From: an uncultured Clostridium sp. | Lineage (GTDB): Bacteria; Bacillota; Clostridia; Clostridiales; Clostridiaceae | Reading direction: 5' to 3' | DNA: 64,000 bases | Assembly: GCF_947036855.1 (NCBI RefSeq) | Contig: NZ_CAMQRY010000001.1 | Location: 44,151 to 108,150 of the forward strand | Shown: positions 51,456 to 61,258 of the stretch, one piece after another | Layout: each line of letters starts with the position of its first letter | Position numbering within the stretch: the stretch's first letter is position 1 | The notes under the pieces: model-generated | The model's database searches: none | Told to the model about the DNA's origin: nothing | What the model saw: only the letters and a program-made list of their open reading frames with translations | Made by a program: the position numbers and the translations under genes

Positions 51456-52330
51456 TGAAAATAAAGAACCTCAAAGATAAAATAGATTTATCTCTAGAAA
51501 ATTACTTTAAAGATAAAGGTAGCTATAATAAAAATTTATATAAAGCTATGGAGTATAGTGTAAATATAGGTGGAAAAAGAATAAGACCAATACTTACAAT
51601 GCTTTCTTACGGAATTTATAATGATAATTTAGATGATGTTATAGATATAGCAATGGCACTTGAAATGATTCATACGTATTCATTAATACATGATGATTTG
51701 CCAGCTATGGATGATGATATCTTAAGAAGAGGAAAGCCAACAAATCATGTTATTTTTGGAGAATCACTTGCAATACTTGCTGGTGATGGGCTTTTAAACG
51801 AAGCAATGAATATTTTATTTGATTATTCATTAAAACATGGTGAGCAGGCTGTAAAAGCTTCTAAAATTATATCTAATGCAGCAGGAGCTGATGGAATGAT
51901 TGGTGGTCAGGTTGTTGATATAGAGTCAGAAGGTAAAGGAACAAAACTAACTTTAGATGAATTAAGATACATGCATAAAAATAAGACTGGAGCTTTAATT
52001 AAAGCTGCCATATTATCAGGTGCTATAATGGGAAAAGCTAGTAATGAAGATATTGAAAAACTATCATTATTTGGTGATTCTCTAGGACTTGCATTCCAAA
52101 TAAAGGATGATGTTTTAGATGTTACACAAACAACAGAAATATTAGGTAAAACTGCAAATAGTGATGTAGAGAATGAAAAAACTAACTATATATCATTATA
52201 CGGACTAGAGCAATGCCAAAAATTATGCAAAGAGCTAACAAATGAATGTGTAGAGTTGTTAAACGATATAGAGGGAAATATTGAAATTCTAAAGGAACTA
52301 ACATTAATGTTACTTGAGCGAAAAAAATAA
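51455..52330 (+). CDS. ispA: Farnesyl/geranyl diphosphate synthase (polyprenyl synthetase)
   Basis: 291 aa. First aspartate-rich motif DDLPAMDDD, GGKRIRPIL upstream, GGQVVDIESEG, and second motif FQIKDDVLDVTQ. The residue pattern before the first motif (EMIHTYSLIHDDL) is that of the short-chain IspA type giving C15. The product feeds undecaprenyl phosphate used by MraY. dxs, the first step of the MEP isoprenoid route, is next. It starts on the last base of the xseB stop, indicating coupled translation. Confidence 0.95.
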   Translation: MKIKNLKDKIDLSLENYFKDKGSYNKNLYKAMEYSVNIGGKRIRPILTMLSYGIYNDNLDDVIDIAMALEMIHTYSLIHDDLPAMDDDILRRGKPTNHVIFGESLAILAGDGLLNEAMNILFDYSLKHGEQAVKASKIISNAAGADGMIGGQVVDIESEGKGTKLTLDELRYMHKNKTGALIKAAILSGAIMGKASNEDIEKLSLFGDSLGLAFQIKDDVLDVTQTTEILGKTANSDVENEKTNYISLYGLEQCQKLCKELTNECVELLNDIEGNIEILKELTLMLLERKK

Positions 52331-52354
52331 TAGTTGAAAAGGATTTGATATTCA

Positions 52355-54214
52355 ATGATAGAGATATTAAACAATTCTAAGGGGAAATACAAAATAAAAG
52401 ATTTAAAGGAAAAAGAGATAGAAACTCTTGGACAGGAGATAAGAGAGTTTCTAATTGATAATATATCGAAAACAGGAGGACACCTTGCATCCAATTTAGG
52501 TGTTGTAGAATTAACACTTGCTTTATTTAAAAATTTTGATTTCGACAATGATAAAGTTGTGTGGGATGTAGGACATCAAAGTTATGTTCATAAACTTATA
52601 ACTGATAGGAAAGATGATTTTACTACACTAAGACAATATAAAGGTCTTAGTGGTTTTCCAAAAAGAAAAGAAAGCAAATATGATTTCTTTGATACAGGAC
52701 ATAGTAGTACATCTATATCAGCAGCTATAGGTATGGCTAGAGCAAGAGACGTGAAAAAGGAAAATTCTAATGTTATAGCAGTAATTGGGGATGGTGCATT
52801 AACAGGTGGAATGGCTTTAGAAGCACTGAATGATATAGGATATAATAAGACGAAAATGATTATAATATTAAATGATAATCAAATGTCTATTTCAGAAAAT
52901 GTTGGTGGACTTTCAGCTCATTTAAATAAACTTAGGCAGTACCCAGGTTATAATAAGTTTAAAGCCGATGTGAATGCCAGTTTAAATGGTACAAGTGCAG
53001 GGAAAAGTATAGCTAAATCACTTGGGAAAATAAAAGACAGTATAAAACAATTAATTGTACCAAGTATGATATTTGAAAATATGGGCCTTAAATATTTTGG
53101 ACCAATAGATGGACATAATATTAAAGATTTAAATGAAATTATGGCAAATGCAAAAGCAATTGATGGACCTGTTCTTATACATGTTATAACTCAAAAAGGA
53201 AAAGGTTATAATTTTGCAGAAGAAAATCCAAATAAGTTTCATGGAGTAGGACCATTTGATTATTCAAGTGGTGAAGTTTTAAAGGGTTCTAAAACTAAGC
53301 AAAATTATTCTAATGCATTCGGAGATGCAATGATTAATTTAGCTAGTGAGGATAAAGATGTTGTAGCTATTACAGCAGCAATGCCAGATGGAACAGGACT
53401 TAAAAACTTCTCTAAAGAATTTAAAGATAGATTTTTTGATGTAGGAATTGCCGAGCAACATGCTACTACAATGGCTGCTGGAATGGCAACATCAGGATTG
53501 AAACCTGTATTTGCAGTTTATTCAACATTTTTACAAAGAGCATATGATCAGGTAATACATGATGTATGTATACAAGAACTGCCAGTAGTTTTTGCTATTG
53601 ATAGAGCAGGGATTGTTGGTGAAGATGGAGAAACACATCAAGGTATATTTGATGTATCATATTTAGGTGGAATTCCTAGTATGACAATTATTGCACCTAA
53701 AATGGTTGAAGAAGTTGAACCTATGCTTAAATGGGCGGTGAATTTTGGAAAACCAGTAGCAATAAGATACCCAAGAGGAAATGATTATGATAATCTTTCA
53801 CTAAAGCCTATAAGTGATGTTATACTAGGAAAGTGGGATACTATAAAAGTAGGAAATAAAATAACTGTAATAGCTAGTGGTAAAATGCTACAACATTCTG
53901 CAATAGCTATAAATAGTATACAAAGTAATGAGAATATAGAACTAGTAAATGCAACATTTATTAAGCCTTTAGATACGCAGTTCTTAGATAGACTAGCTAT
54001 GGAGAATAAAAATATTCTTGTAGTTGAAGATGGAATCTTAAGTGGTGGAATGGGTGAGAGTATATTATCATATTTAAATACGAAGAATTACAAAGGAAAA
54101 ATAAAATTACTTGCATATGAAGATAGATTTATAGAGCATGGTAAAGTAGATATGTTATATGCTGAAAATAATTTAGACCCTAATAGTATAAAAGCTAAAA
54201 TTTTAGAGTTTTAG
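52355..54214 (+). CDS. dxs: 1-deoxy-D-xylulose-5-phosphate synthase
   Basis: 619 aa transketolase-like enzyme. Thiamine diphosphate motif [53 protein letters not shown] and [12 protein letters not shown] at the N-terminus; pyrimidine domain with [19 protein letters not shown] and [32 protein letters not shown]. It condenses pyruvate and glyceraldehyde-3-phosphate to DXP, the entry to the MEP pathway. An in-frame TGA just upstream fixes the start at or after ATG 52355. Follows ispA by 24 nt. Confidence 0.97.
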   Translation: MIEILNNSKGKYKIKDLKEKEIETLGQEIREFLIDNISKTGGHLASNLGVVELTLALFKNFDFDNDKVVWDVGHQSYVHKLITDRKDDFTTLRQYKGLSGFPKRKESKYDFFDTGHSSTSISAAIGMARARDVKKENSNVIAVIGDGALTGGMALEALNDIGYNKTKMIIILNDNQMSISENVGGLSAHLNKLRQYPGYNKFKADVNASLNGTSAGKSIAKSLGKIKDSIKQLIVPSMIFENMGLKYFGPIDGHNIKDLNEIMANAKAIDGPVLIHVITQKGKGYNFAEENPNKFHGVGPFDYSSGEVLKGSKTKQNYSNAFGDAMINLASEDKDVVAITAAMPDGTGLKNFSKEFKDRFFDVGIAEQHATTMAAGMATSGLKPVFAVYSTFLQRAYDQVIHDVCIQELPVVFAIDRAGIVGEDGETHQGIFDVSYLGGIPSMTIIAPKMVEEVEPMLKWAVNFGKPVAIRYPRGNDYDNLSLKPISDVILGKWDTIKVGNKITVIASGKMLQHSAIAINSIQSNENIELVNATFIKPLDTQFLDRLAMENKNILVVEDGILSGGMGESILSYLNTKNYKGKIKLLAYEDRFIEHGKVDMLYAENNLDPNSIKAKILEF

Positions 54215-54288
54215 AGTTTAAAAATATATTAAAAGGGAATAAATTAATTATAAGCAGTGGCAGGTCTTTTATATTAAAGGAGAATATT

Positions 54289-55098
54289 ATGGCTAAAAAG
54301 AAAGAACGATTAGATGTACTTTTAGTTGAAAAAGGTTTTTTTGAATCAAGAGAGCAAGCTAAAAGAAGTATAATGGCAGGAGAAATATTTATTGATAATC
54401 AAAGAGTTGATAAAGCAGGAGAAAAAGTTGATGTTGAAGGTGTTATAGACTATAAAGGTTCAAAGATGCCATATGTTAGCAGAGGTGGATATAAGCTTGA
54501 AAAAGCTATAAAAAACTTTGGTATAGATTTAAATGATACTATTTGTATGGATATTGGTGCATCAACAGGTGGATTTACAGATTGTATGCTTCAAAATGGA
54601 GCTTCAAAAGTATATGCAATAGATGTTGGATATGGTCAATTTGCATGGAAACTGAGAGTTGATGAGAGAGTTGTATGTCTTGAAAGAACAAATGTAAGAT
54701 ATGCAACTAACGAGCAAGTGCCAGATGAATGTGATTTTGCTTCAATAGATGTATCATTTATATCACTTAAAACAATAATGCCAGCAGTTACAGGTCTTTT
54801 AAAGGAAGATGGAGAGGTTATGGCACTTATAAAGCCACAATTTGAAGCTGGTAGAGAAAAAGTTGGTAAAAAAGGTGTTGTAAGAGATCCACAGACACAT
54901 ATAGAAGTTATTGAAAAGATAGTTAATTATGCATTAGATCATAATTTAAGAATACTTAATATAGACTTCTCACCTATCAAAGGACCGGAAGGTAATAGAG
55001 AATATCTTATACATTTAAAAAAATCTGCTGAAAAACAGATTGATTTTGATTTTAATATAATCGAGGAAGTAGTAAGTGCTTCACATACTACTTTGTAA
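54289..55098 (+). CDS. tlyA: TlyA-type rRNA 2'-O-methyltransferase / hemolysin-like protein
   Basis: 269 aa: N-terminal S4 domain (RLDVLLVEKGFFESREQAKRSIMAGEIFIDNQRVDKAGEK) and an FtsJ-like methyltransferase (MDIGASTGGFTDCMLQNGASKVYAIDVGYGQ, SIDVSFISLKTIMPAV, ALIKPQFEAGREKVGKKGVVRD). In mycobacteria TlyA methylates 16S and 23S rRNA; haemolysin activity is secondary or doubtful. In Firmicutes (YqxC) the target is unproven. AAAGGAG precedes the ATG. Position between dxs and nadK/argR is conserved. Confidence 0.94.
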   Translation: MAKKKERLDVLLVEKGFFESREQAKRSIMAGEIFIDNQRVDKAGEKVDVEGVIDYKGSKMPYVSRGGYKLEKAIKNFGIDLNDTICMDIGASTGGFTDCMLQNGASKVYAIDVGYGQFAWKLRVDERVVCLERTNVRYATNEQVPDECDFASIDVSFISLKTIMPAVTGLLKEDGEVMALIKPQFEAGREKVGKKGVVRDPQTHIEVIEKIVNYALDHNLRILNIDFSPIKGPEGNREYLIHLKKSAEKQIDFDFNIIEEVVSASHTTL

Positions 55099-55110
55099 AA
55101 GTGAGGATAT

Positions 55111-55956
55111 ATGAAAAGAGTTGGAATTTTAATTAATAAAAGTAAAGATTTAGATAATAAAATTGAAAAATTAGTTATTGATAAGACCAACGAGTATTTA
55201 TGCCCTGATAGCATATCGGTAATGGGGCATTTAGATAATTTAGATAAAATGGAATTAAGTCAGCTAGATATATTAATGGTACTTGGTGGAGATGGAACTC
55301 TGCTTGGAACTGCTAGAAATTATGCCCATATATTAAAATGTCCAATACTTGGAATTAATATTGGGAATTTAGGTTTTATATCTAGTATAGAATTAACACA
55401 CATAGATGAAGCACTTGAAAATATAAGAAAAAAGAATTTTAGCATAGAAGAACGAATTATGATAAAAGTACTTATTAATAATAAAGAGTTTGAAGGTAAT
55501 AGAGCATTAAATGATGCCGTAATTGCAAGAGGAACTCTGTCAAGAATGTCAGAATATGAGGTTTTTGTTAATAATGAAAAATACACAGAATTTAATAGTG
55601 ATGGACTTATAATTTCAACGGCTGTGGGATCAACTGCTTATTCACTGTCTGCAGGAGGACCACTTATAAGCCCAGATTTAGATGTTATATCTATTGTTCC
55701 TATATGTTCTCATAATCTTAACTCACGCCCACTTATTGTGAATGGGAATAGTGAGATTTTAATAAAGCCACAGATAATAGAAGAAGTTTATTTAACGATA
55801 GATGGACAAAAGTCTATAAAACTTAAAAAAGATGATGAGATAAAAATTTTAAAAGCACACACTACATTTAAAGTAATTTCATTTATGGAAAATAAATATT
55901 TTGAGGTTCTAAGAAAAAAAATATTTCGAAGAAGTCCAAAATTAAAGGGGATATAA
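55111..55956 (+). CDS. nadK: NAD kinase
   Basis: 281 aa. The catalytic GGDGT motif occurs in [18 protein letters not shown], followed by [27 protein letters not shown] and the second glycine-rich motif [29 protein letters not shown]. It phosphorylates NAD to NADP, supplying the cofactor used by FolD and the MEP pathway. 12 nt after tlyA and 1 nt before argR, so within the same operon. Confidence 0.97.
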   Translation: MKRVGILINKSKDLDNKIEKLVIDKTNEYLCPDSISVMGHLDNLDKMELSQLDILMVLGGDGTLLGTARNYAHILKCPILGINIGNLGFISSIELTHIDEALENIRKKNFSIEERIMIKVLINNKEFEGNRALNDAVIARGTLSRMSEYEVFVNNEKYTEFNSDGLIISTAVGSTAYSLSAGGPLISPDLDVISIVPICSHNLNSRPLIVNGNSEILIKPQIIEEVYLTIDGQKSIKLKKDDEIKILKAHTTFKVISFMENKYFEVLRKKIFRRSPKLKGI

Positions 55957-55957
55957 T

Positions 55958-56407
55958 ATGAAGTCTAAAAGACATACTAAAATAATAGAAATAATAGGTA
56001 AAAAAGCAATAGAAACACAGGAAGACCTTGCACAAGAATTAAAGAATGCAGGTTTTGATGTAACACAAGCAACAGTTTCAAGAGATATTAAGTCATTAAA
56101 GCTTATAAAAACTCAAGATTCAAGAGGGAAGTATAAGTATTCAATAATAAAAAGTGAAACTAATGATATTCTTGATAAATTAGCAAGTATACTTAAAAAT
56201 ACTGTTAATGGAGTAGAGAATATAAATAATATAGTTGTTGTAAAAACTTTAAGTGGTTCAGCTAGTGCAGCAGCTGAGGCTATTGATAGTTTAGGACTTG
56301 GAGAAGTAGCAGGAACTATAGCGGGCGATAATAATATATTTATTTTACTAAGAGATAATAATAAAGCTGAAGAGCTTGTTAAAAGCATAGAGAAGATGAT
56401 GAATTAA
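55958..56407 (+). CDS. argR: Arginine repressor ArgR/AhrC
   Basis: 149 aa: winged-helix N-terminal domain ([59 protein letters not shown]) and a C-terminal hexamerisation and arginine-binding domain ([42 protein letters not shown]). In many homologues the last motif reads GTIAGDDT; here the second Asp is Asn. The protein represses arginine synthesis and activates its breakdown. The link with recN is conserved in Firmicutes. Confidence 0.96.
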   Translation: MKSKRHTKIIEIIGKKAIETQEDLAQELKNAGFDVTQATVSRDIKSLKLIKTQDSRGKYKYSIIKSETNDILDKLASILKNTVNGVENINNIVVVKTLSGSASAAAEAIDSLGLGEVAGTIAGDNNIFILLRDNNKAEELVKSIEKMMN

Positions 56408-56423
56408 GTTTTGGGGGTGTAAG

Positions 56424-58127
56424 ATGCTTCTACAAATATCAATTGAAAATTTTGCGCTTATAGAGAGTGTAAGTTTAGATTTAAAGGATGGATTTAATAT
56501 TTTATCAGGTGAAACAGGTGCTGGTAAATCAATATTAATTGATTCTATAAATTATGTTTTAGGAAGTAAATTTAATAAAGATCTTATAAGAATAGGAGCA
56601 AATAAAACTTTTGTTGAAGCTATTTTTAGTGTAAGAAAAGAATCTAAAGTTAGAGAAATACTTGGGATATTAGAAGTTGAATGTGATGATTTACTTATAA
56701 TATCAAGAGAGAGTTTTAGTAATGGTAAAAACGTTAGTAAGGTGAATGGAAAATCTCTTATACTTAGTGATATTAGAAGAATAACAAGTAAATTAGTTGA
56801 TATTCATGGGCAACATAATAATCAGAATTTATTAAATAAAGAAATGCATATAAACTATTTAGATTCTTTTTGTGATGAAAAATTTGGACTTAAATTAGAA
56901 AAATATAAAGTTCAATATGAAAAACTTAAAGAAATTGATAGAAAAATTAATTTACTTAGTAAAGAAGGTAAAAATGAAAAGTTAATAGATTATTTAGATT
57001 TTCAGTTAAAAGAAATTAAAGCTGTTAATATAAAAATTGGCGAAGAAGATGAACTTAGAGAGAGATTTAATATATTATCTAATTCAGAGAAAATCGGAAA
57101 GGCACTAAGTTTATCATATGATAAACTTAGTGGGTCAATTTTAAATGGACAATCTATTATAGATTATGTGTCTGATATCAATAAAGATTTATCAAGTGTA
57201 GAAGTTCATTCAAAGAAGATTGAAGAAATTAATTCAAGAGTTAGTAATATTTATTATGAACTTGAAGAGATTTCAAGAGAAATTTCTGATGAAAATTCTA
57301 GTATAAATTATGATGATAGTGAACTTGATATAATAAACAGTAGACTTTATCAAATAGCTTCTATACAGAGAAAGTATGGAGAGTCAGAAAAAGCAGTGCT
57401 AAATTATGCTAAAGATTTAGAAATTCAACTTATTGAAATGGTTGATTGTGAGAGAATTATAGAAGAACTTAATGAAAAAAGAAAATTACAAGTTATCAAA
57501 TTAGATTCAGTAGCTTTAGATTTACATAATATGAGGTGTAAAGCAGCAAAAATCTTAAAAAATGGTGTAAAAAGTGAGTTTGAATATATAGGTCTTGGGA
57601 AATGTATGTTTGAAGTTGAAGTTACACTTGAGGATAATTTTAGTGATATTGGTAAAGATAAAGTTCAATTTCTTATATCAACTAATCCAGGTCAACCAAT
57701 GAAACCCATGGAACGAATAGTTTCAGGTGGAGAATTATCAAGAATTATGCTTGCCTTAAAAGCTGTGTTTATTGATAAAGATAATATACCTACGGTTATA
57801 TTTGATGAGATTGATACTGGAATAAGTGGGTCAATAGCACAAAGTGTTGCTGAAAAGATGTATGAGATTTCAATTAAACATCAGGTTTTTTGTATAAGTC
57901 ATTTACCGCAGATTGCAAGTATGTCTGATGAACATTATTTTGTATCTAAAGAGATATTAAATGGAAAGACATATTCAAAGGTTAATAAAATTGGTGAGGA
58001 AGATAAAATTATAGAAATTGCAAAAATGCTTGGTGGAGTTAAATTAACAGAGAGTGCACTAGCAAATGCAAGGGATATGATTGATCTTACTGAAAGTAAA
58101 AAAGAAGAAATAAAGAGTAAAAAGTAG
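56424..58127 (+). CDS. recN: DNA repair protein RecN
   Basis: 567 aa SMC-like ATPase. Walker A GETGAGKSILIDSINYVLGSK, the QxxH-type DIHGQHNNQNLLN, a long central coiled coil, and C-terminal signature FLISTNPGQPMKPMERIVSGGELSRIMLALKAVF with Walker B VIFDEIDTGISGSIAQSVAEK. It works early in double-strand break repair. GGGGGTG precedes the ATG. The stop codon lies within the terminator hairpin that ends the ten-gene operon. Confidence 0.97.
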   Translation: MLLQISIENFALIESVSLDLKDGFNILSGETGAGKSILIDSINYVLGSKFNKDLIRIGANKTFVEAIFSVRKESKVREILGILEVECDDLLIISRESFSNGKNVSKVNGKSLILSDIRRITSKLVDIHGQHNNQNLLNKEMHINYLDSFCDEKFGLKLEKYKVQYEKLKEIDRKINLLSKEGKNEKLIDYLDFQLKEIKAVNIKIGEEDELRERFNILSNSEKIGKALSLSYDKLSGSILNGQSIIDYVSDINKDLSSVEVHSKKIEEINSRVSNIYYELEEISREISDENSSINYDDSELDIINSRLYQIASIQRKYGESEKAVLNYAKDLEIQLIEMVDCERIIEELNEKRKLQVIKLDSVALDLHNMRCKAAKILKNGVKSEFEYIGLGKCMFEVEVTLEDNFSDIGKDKVQFLISTNPGQPMKPMERIVSGGELSRIMLALKAVFIDKDNIPTVIFDEIDTGISGSIAQSVAEKMYEISIKHQVFCISHLPQIASMSDEHYFVSKEILNGKTYSKVNKIGEEDKIIEIAKMLGGVKLTESALANARDMIDLTESKKEEIKSKK

Positions 58128-58157
58128 AACTAATTAATATTAGTTCTACTTTTTTTC
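58121..58157 (+). terminator. Intrinsic terminator after recN
   Basis: 14-bp stem AAAGTAGAACTAAT / ATTAGTTCTACTTT with a TAAT loop, then TTTTT. Confidence 0.92.
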
Positions 58158-58185
58158 TATATTTAAAATTATTTGATAAATTTTC

Positions 58186-58214
58186 ACATATTTAAATAAG
58201 TTTTGGGGAAACTA
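58186..58214 (+). promoter_or_regulatory. Candidate forespore (sigma-F/G) promoter of spoIVB
   Basis: GGGGAAACTA fits the sigma-F -10 pattern GGnnAnAhTR at every fixed position; ACATA, 14 bp upstream, matches GYWTA at 4 of 5. In Bacillus spoIVB is transcribed by sigma-F and sigma-G, which agrees. Confidence 0.45.
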
Positions 58215-58278
58215 ACAAAGTTAATACAACATAATGTTTGGATTCTAGGGAAAGCTAATAATGTAAAGGAGGAGATAA

Positions 58279-59385
58279 ATGATGAAAGATAAGGAAAAAA
58301 GAGTTTTTAATAAAAATTTTATAGTTATGAGTTTACTTTTATCTTCAGTACTTGCGTTAAGTCTGCTTTTTATGAATATTGGAGAGCAGAAGTCAGTACT
58401 AGCAAATGAAAAACATGCTAATAATGAAAGATTAAAGGTGTATGCTGGTGGAGATAATATTGGAGTGAAAATTTCAATAGAAGGTGTTTTGGTTGTTTCA
58501 TTTTCGGATATAGAATCTGTAGATGGGAAAATAATTAAAAGCCCAGCACAATCATCAGGAATTAATATTGGTGATACAATATTAAGTGTAGATGGAAAAA
58601 GTATAAATACATCTAAAGAACTTGTGAAAAATGTGAATGAAAGTGAAACAGGAACAGTAGCAGTAAAGGTTAATAGAGATGGTAGTGAAATTATTAAAAA
58701 TGTAAATCTGTTGAAAAATAACTTAGGTAATTACAAGCTTGGTATGTGGGTTAGAGATTCCACAGCTGGGATTGGGACATTAACGTTCGTTGATGAAAAT
58801 ACAGGGGTGTATGGAGGTCTGGGGCATCCTATAACTGATTCTGAAACTGAGAGGGTGCTTAGTGTTCTAAAGGGTGATCTTATAAGGTCAACTGTTATCA
58901 ATGTAAGGAAGGGGGAAGTTGGAAGCCCAGGAGAATTAAAAGGTATTTTTACTAATGAAAAAATGCCTATTGGTACTGTTGGGAAGAATACTGAAACTGG
59001 AATATTTGGTGTTGTTGATGCTAAAAATATGAATAGATTTAATGAAAGTAGTAAGTTATATGAGATAGGATTTAAAAATGAAGTTCAAGAGGGTAATGCA
59101 CAGATAATAACAACGACAGATGAACAAGGACCAAAGTTTTATGATATAAGTATAGAAAAAGTTATTGGAACTGCTAAGGGGCCAAATAAAAATATGCTTA
59201 TAAAAGTAACAGATGAAGAACTTTTAGCAAAAACAGGAGGCATAGTACAGGGAATGAGTGGAAGTCCTATAATACAAAATGGAAGAATTATAGGTGCTGT
59301 TACGCATGTACTTGTAAATAAACCGAACGTTGGATATGGAATTTATATAGAGAATATGTTAAATGATGCGAATTTGATAAAATAA
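58279..59385 (+). CDS. spoIVB: SpoIVB serine peptidase (S55)
   Basis: 368 aa. An N-terminal membrane/signal helix (FIVMSLLLSSVLALSLLFMNIG), a PDZ domain (SPAQSSGINIGDTILSVDGKSINTSKELV), then the SpoIVB peptidase domain with catalytic His in YGGLGHPITDSE and catalytic Ser in GIVQGMSGSPIIQNGRIIGAVTHVLV. It is made in the forespore, secreted into the intermembrane space, and in Bacillus cleaves SpoIVFA to release sigma-K processing. AGGAGG is 6 nt before the ATG. Location between recN and spo0A is strictly conserved in spore-formers. Confidence 0.97.
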   Translation: MMKDKEKRVFNKNFIVMSLLLSSVLALSLLFMNIGEQKSVLANEKHANNERLKVYAGGDNIGVKISIEGVLVVSFSDIESVDGKIIKSPAQSSGINIGDTILSVDGKSINTSKELVKNVNESETGTVAVKVNRDGSEIIKNVNLLKNNLGNYKLGMWVRDSTAGIGTLTFVDENTGVYGGLGHPITDSETERVLSVLKGDLIRSTVINVRKGEVGSPGELKGIFTNEKMPIGTVGKNTETGIFGVVDAKNMNRFNESSKLYEIGFKNEVQEGNAQIITTTDEQGPKFYDISIEKVIGTAKGPNKNMLIKVTDEELLAKTGGIVQGMSGSPIIQNGRIIGAVTHVLVNKPNVGYGIYIENMLNDANLIK

Positions 59386-59411
59386 GTGAGAGTATTACCA
59401 AAATGTGTTAT

Positions 59412-59457
59412 AATATACTAAAGAATACATTAAAATGTTCTTTAGTATATTTTTTTT
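59412..59457 (+). terminator. Intrinsic terminator after spoIVB
   Basis: Perfect 14-bp stem AATATACTAAAGAA / TTCTTTAGTATATT with a 12-nt loop, then TTTTTT. Confidence 0.9.
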
Positions 59458-59475
59458 GAAAAAATTTAGAAAAAA

Positions 59476-59504
59476 AAAGGATTTGAATAATTTTTGTCGA
59501 ATTT
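59476..59504 (+). promoter_or_regulatory. Sigma-H promoter of spo0A with overlapping 0A box
   Basis: AAAGGATTT - 11 bp - GTCGAATTT matches the sigma-H consensus RnAGGAwww - N11/12 - RnnGAATww at every position. TGTCGAA, a perfect Spo0A-binding core, covers 59495-59501 and overlaps the -10, so phosphorylated Spo0A should act on its own promoter. Confidence 0.8.
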
Positions 59505-59568
59505 AAATAAAAGTGAATAAAAGTAAAAAAATACAATAAATGGTAAAAGTGGTAGGGGGAGACAAATT

Positions 59569-60387
59569 ATGAACGATTCAAAAATTTCAGTTTTAATAGC
59601 AGATGATAACAAAGAATTTTGTAATATACTAAATGATTATTTATTAAATCAAAGAGATATAGTGGTTGTTGGGATAGCAAATGATGGGCTTCAAGCATTA
59701 GAGCTTATTGAAAGTAAGAAACCTGATTTGGTTATTTTAGATATTATTATGCCACATTTAGATGGGTTAGGTGTTTTAGAAAAGTTAAATACTGGCGTTA
59801 TAAGTAATATACCAAGAATTATAGTATTATCAGCAGTTGGACAAGATAAAATAACTCAAAGAGCTATAACACTAGGTGCAGACTATTATGTTGTCAAGCC
59901 TTTTGATATGGATGTATTTATAAAGAGAATAAGACAAATGTTTAATAATACAATTTCTAGTGAGGACAGCATGAGACATTCATCATTTATGGAAATTTCT
60001 TCAGAGTCGCTTATGAATTCAAGAAGAAAGCCTATGGATTTAGAAGCAGAAATTACAAGTATTATACATGAAGTTGGAGTTCCAGCTCATATTAAAGGAT
60101 ATATGTATTTAAGAGAAGCTATAACTATGGTTGTAAATGATATGGAATTATTATCAGCTATAACAAAAGAGTTATATCCATCTATAGGTAAAAAGTTTAA
60201 TACTACAGCTTCAAGAGTTGAGAGAGCGATAAGACACGCTATTGAGGTTGCTTGGTCAAGAGGACAAATTGATGCTATAAACAAAATATTTGGTTATACA
60301 ATACACAATGAAAAAGGGAAGCCAACAAACTCAGAGTTTATTGCTATGGTCGCAGATAAACTTAGACTTCAAAATAAAGTAAGTTAA
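59569..60387 (+). CDS. spo0A: Sporulation master regulator Spo0A
   Basis: 272 aa. Receiver domain with acidic pocket ADDN (D12, D13), phosphoacceptor D58 in LVILDIIMP, and VVKPFD lysine; a linker; then the Spo0A DNA-binding domain ([51 protein letters not shown]). Phosphorylated Spo0A binds TGTCGAA boxes to switch the cell to sporulation. The gene has a consensus sigma-H promoter overlapped by a 0A box and its own terminator. GGGGGAG lies before the ATG. Confidence 0.98.
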   Translation: MNDSKISVLIADDNKEFCNILNDYLLNQRDIVVVGIANDGLQALELIESKKPDLVILDIIMPHLDGLGVLEKLNTGVISNIPRIIVLSAVGQDKITQRAITLGADYYVVKPFDMDVFIKRIRQMFNNTISSEDSMRHSSFMEISSESLMNSRRKPMDLEAEITSIIHEVGVPAHIKGYMYLREAITMVVNDMELLSAITKELYPSIGKKFNTTASRVERAIRHAIEVAWSRGQIDAINKIFGYTIHNEKGKPTNSEFIAMVADKLRLQNKVS

Positions 60388-60433
60388 TATAATAATGAAT
60401 ATTAATAAAATTTGAAATTATATTAAATATTAG

Positions 60434-60490
60434 GGCACATTTTAATTATTGTTTTACTTTAAGCAATGATTAAAAATGTGTCTTTTTTTA
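60434..60490 (+). terminator. Intrinsic terminator after spo0A
   Basis: A long imperfect hairpin, GGCACATTTTAATTATTG with CAATGATTAAAAATGTGTC, followed by TTTTTTT. Confidence 0.88.
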
Positions 60491-60497
60491 TTTTATA

Positions 60498-60526
60498 AAA
60501 TATTAAAAATTTGATTAACATAATTT
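60498..60526 (+). promoter_or_regulatory. Candidate sigma-E promoter of spoIIM
   Basis: AAATATT - 14 bp - CATAATTT compared with the sigma-E consensus KMATATT - N14/15 - CATACAnT: 6/7 and 5/7. Position 63 bp upstream of spoIIM and the known sigma-E control of spoIIM support it. Confidence 0.45.
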
Positions 60527-60588
60527 TAGATAATAGGTAATAAATTTATTATGTAAAGAATAATATTAAAGTAAAGGGGTTGAGATAT

Positions 60589-61206
60589 TTGAAGAATATA
60601 TTGAAAAAGATACAATCAGTTTTAGCAGAGAATAGAATAATTTTTATGTGGATATTATTATTTTTCTTGATAGGAATAGTACTTGGCTGTTATACAGTTT
60701 ATTATATGAGTGATATAGGAAAGGTGGAGCTTGGAGGATATTTTAATGGTTTTTTAGGATTTATGAAAACAAGTGAAATAGATTATATGTCAATTTTAAT
60801 TAATAGTGCTAAAGGAATTATACCTATTATATTTATTATTATTGTTCTTGGGTATACATTAATTGGATTCCCTTTTGTACTTGTAATTAATTTAATTAAG
60901 GGTTATATACTTGGATTTACATTATCTTTAGTAATAACAGTTCTAGGGACAGGGGGAATAGGAATTATGTTTGCTACCCTTATAATACAAAATATTATTT
61001 TTGTTCCTATAATGATGCTGATAAGTGTATTATCTATGAAAGCCTCTATTATAAGGGTTAAGGCACTTAAGAATGAAGGAAGTAGAAGTGAGTTTAATGG
61101 TAAAGAGTATTTGATGGTACAAGGGATTTTAAGTGTAATAATTATACTTGGAATAGTTGTTGAAACATATATTTCACCTAATTTAGCAAAAATAGTAATT
61201 AGTTAG
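60589..61206 (+). CDS. spoIIM: Stage II sporulation protein M
   Basis: 205 aa from TTG 60589, 9 nt after AAAGGGG; TTG 60580 in the track abuts the ribosome site. Five or so membrane helices: FMWILLFFLIGIVLGCYTVYYM, IIPIIFIIIVLGYTLIGFPFVLVINLIKGYILGFTLSLVITVL, IMFATLIIQNIIFVPIMMLISVLS and the final YLMVQGILSVIIILGIVVETYIS. SpoIIM forms the DMP complex with SpoIID and SpoIIP that drives engulfment. It lies between spo0A and xerD; in Bacillus spoIIM also sits directly upstream of the xerD homologue ripX. Confidence 0.94.
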   Translation: MKNILKKIQSVLAENRIIFMWILLFFLIGIVLGCYTVYYMSDIGKVELGGYFNGFLGFMKTSEIDYMSILINSAKGIIPIIFIIIVLGYTLIGFPFVLVINLIKGYILGFTLSLVITVLGTGGIGIMFATLIIQNIIFVPIMMLISVLSMKASIIRVKALKNEGSRSEFNGKEYLMVQGILSVIIILGIVVETYISPNLAKIVIS

Positions 61207-61258
61207 AGATTTTCATAATATAAATAATTATGTAATAACATTTTAGTTAGGAGTTAAT

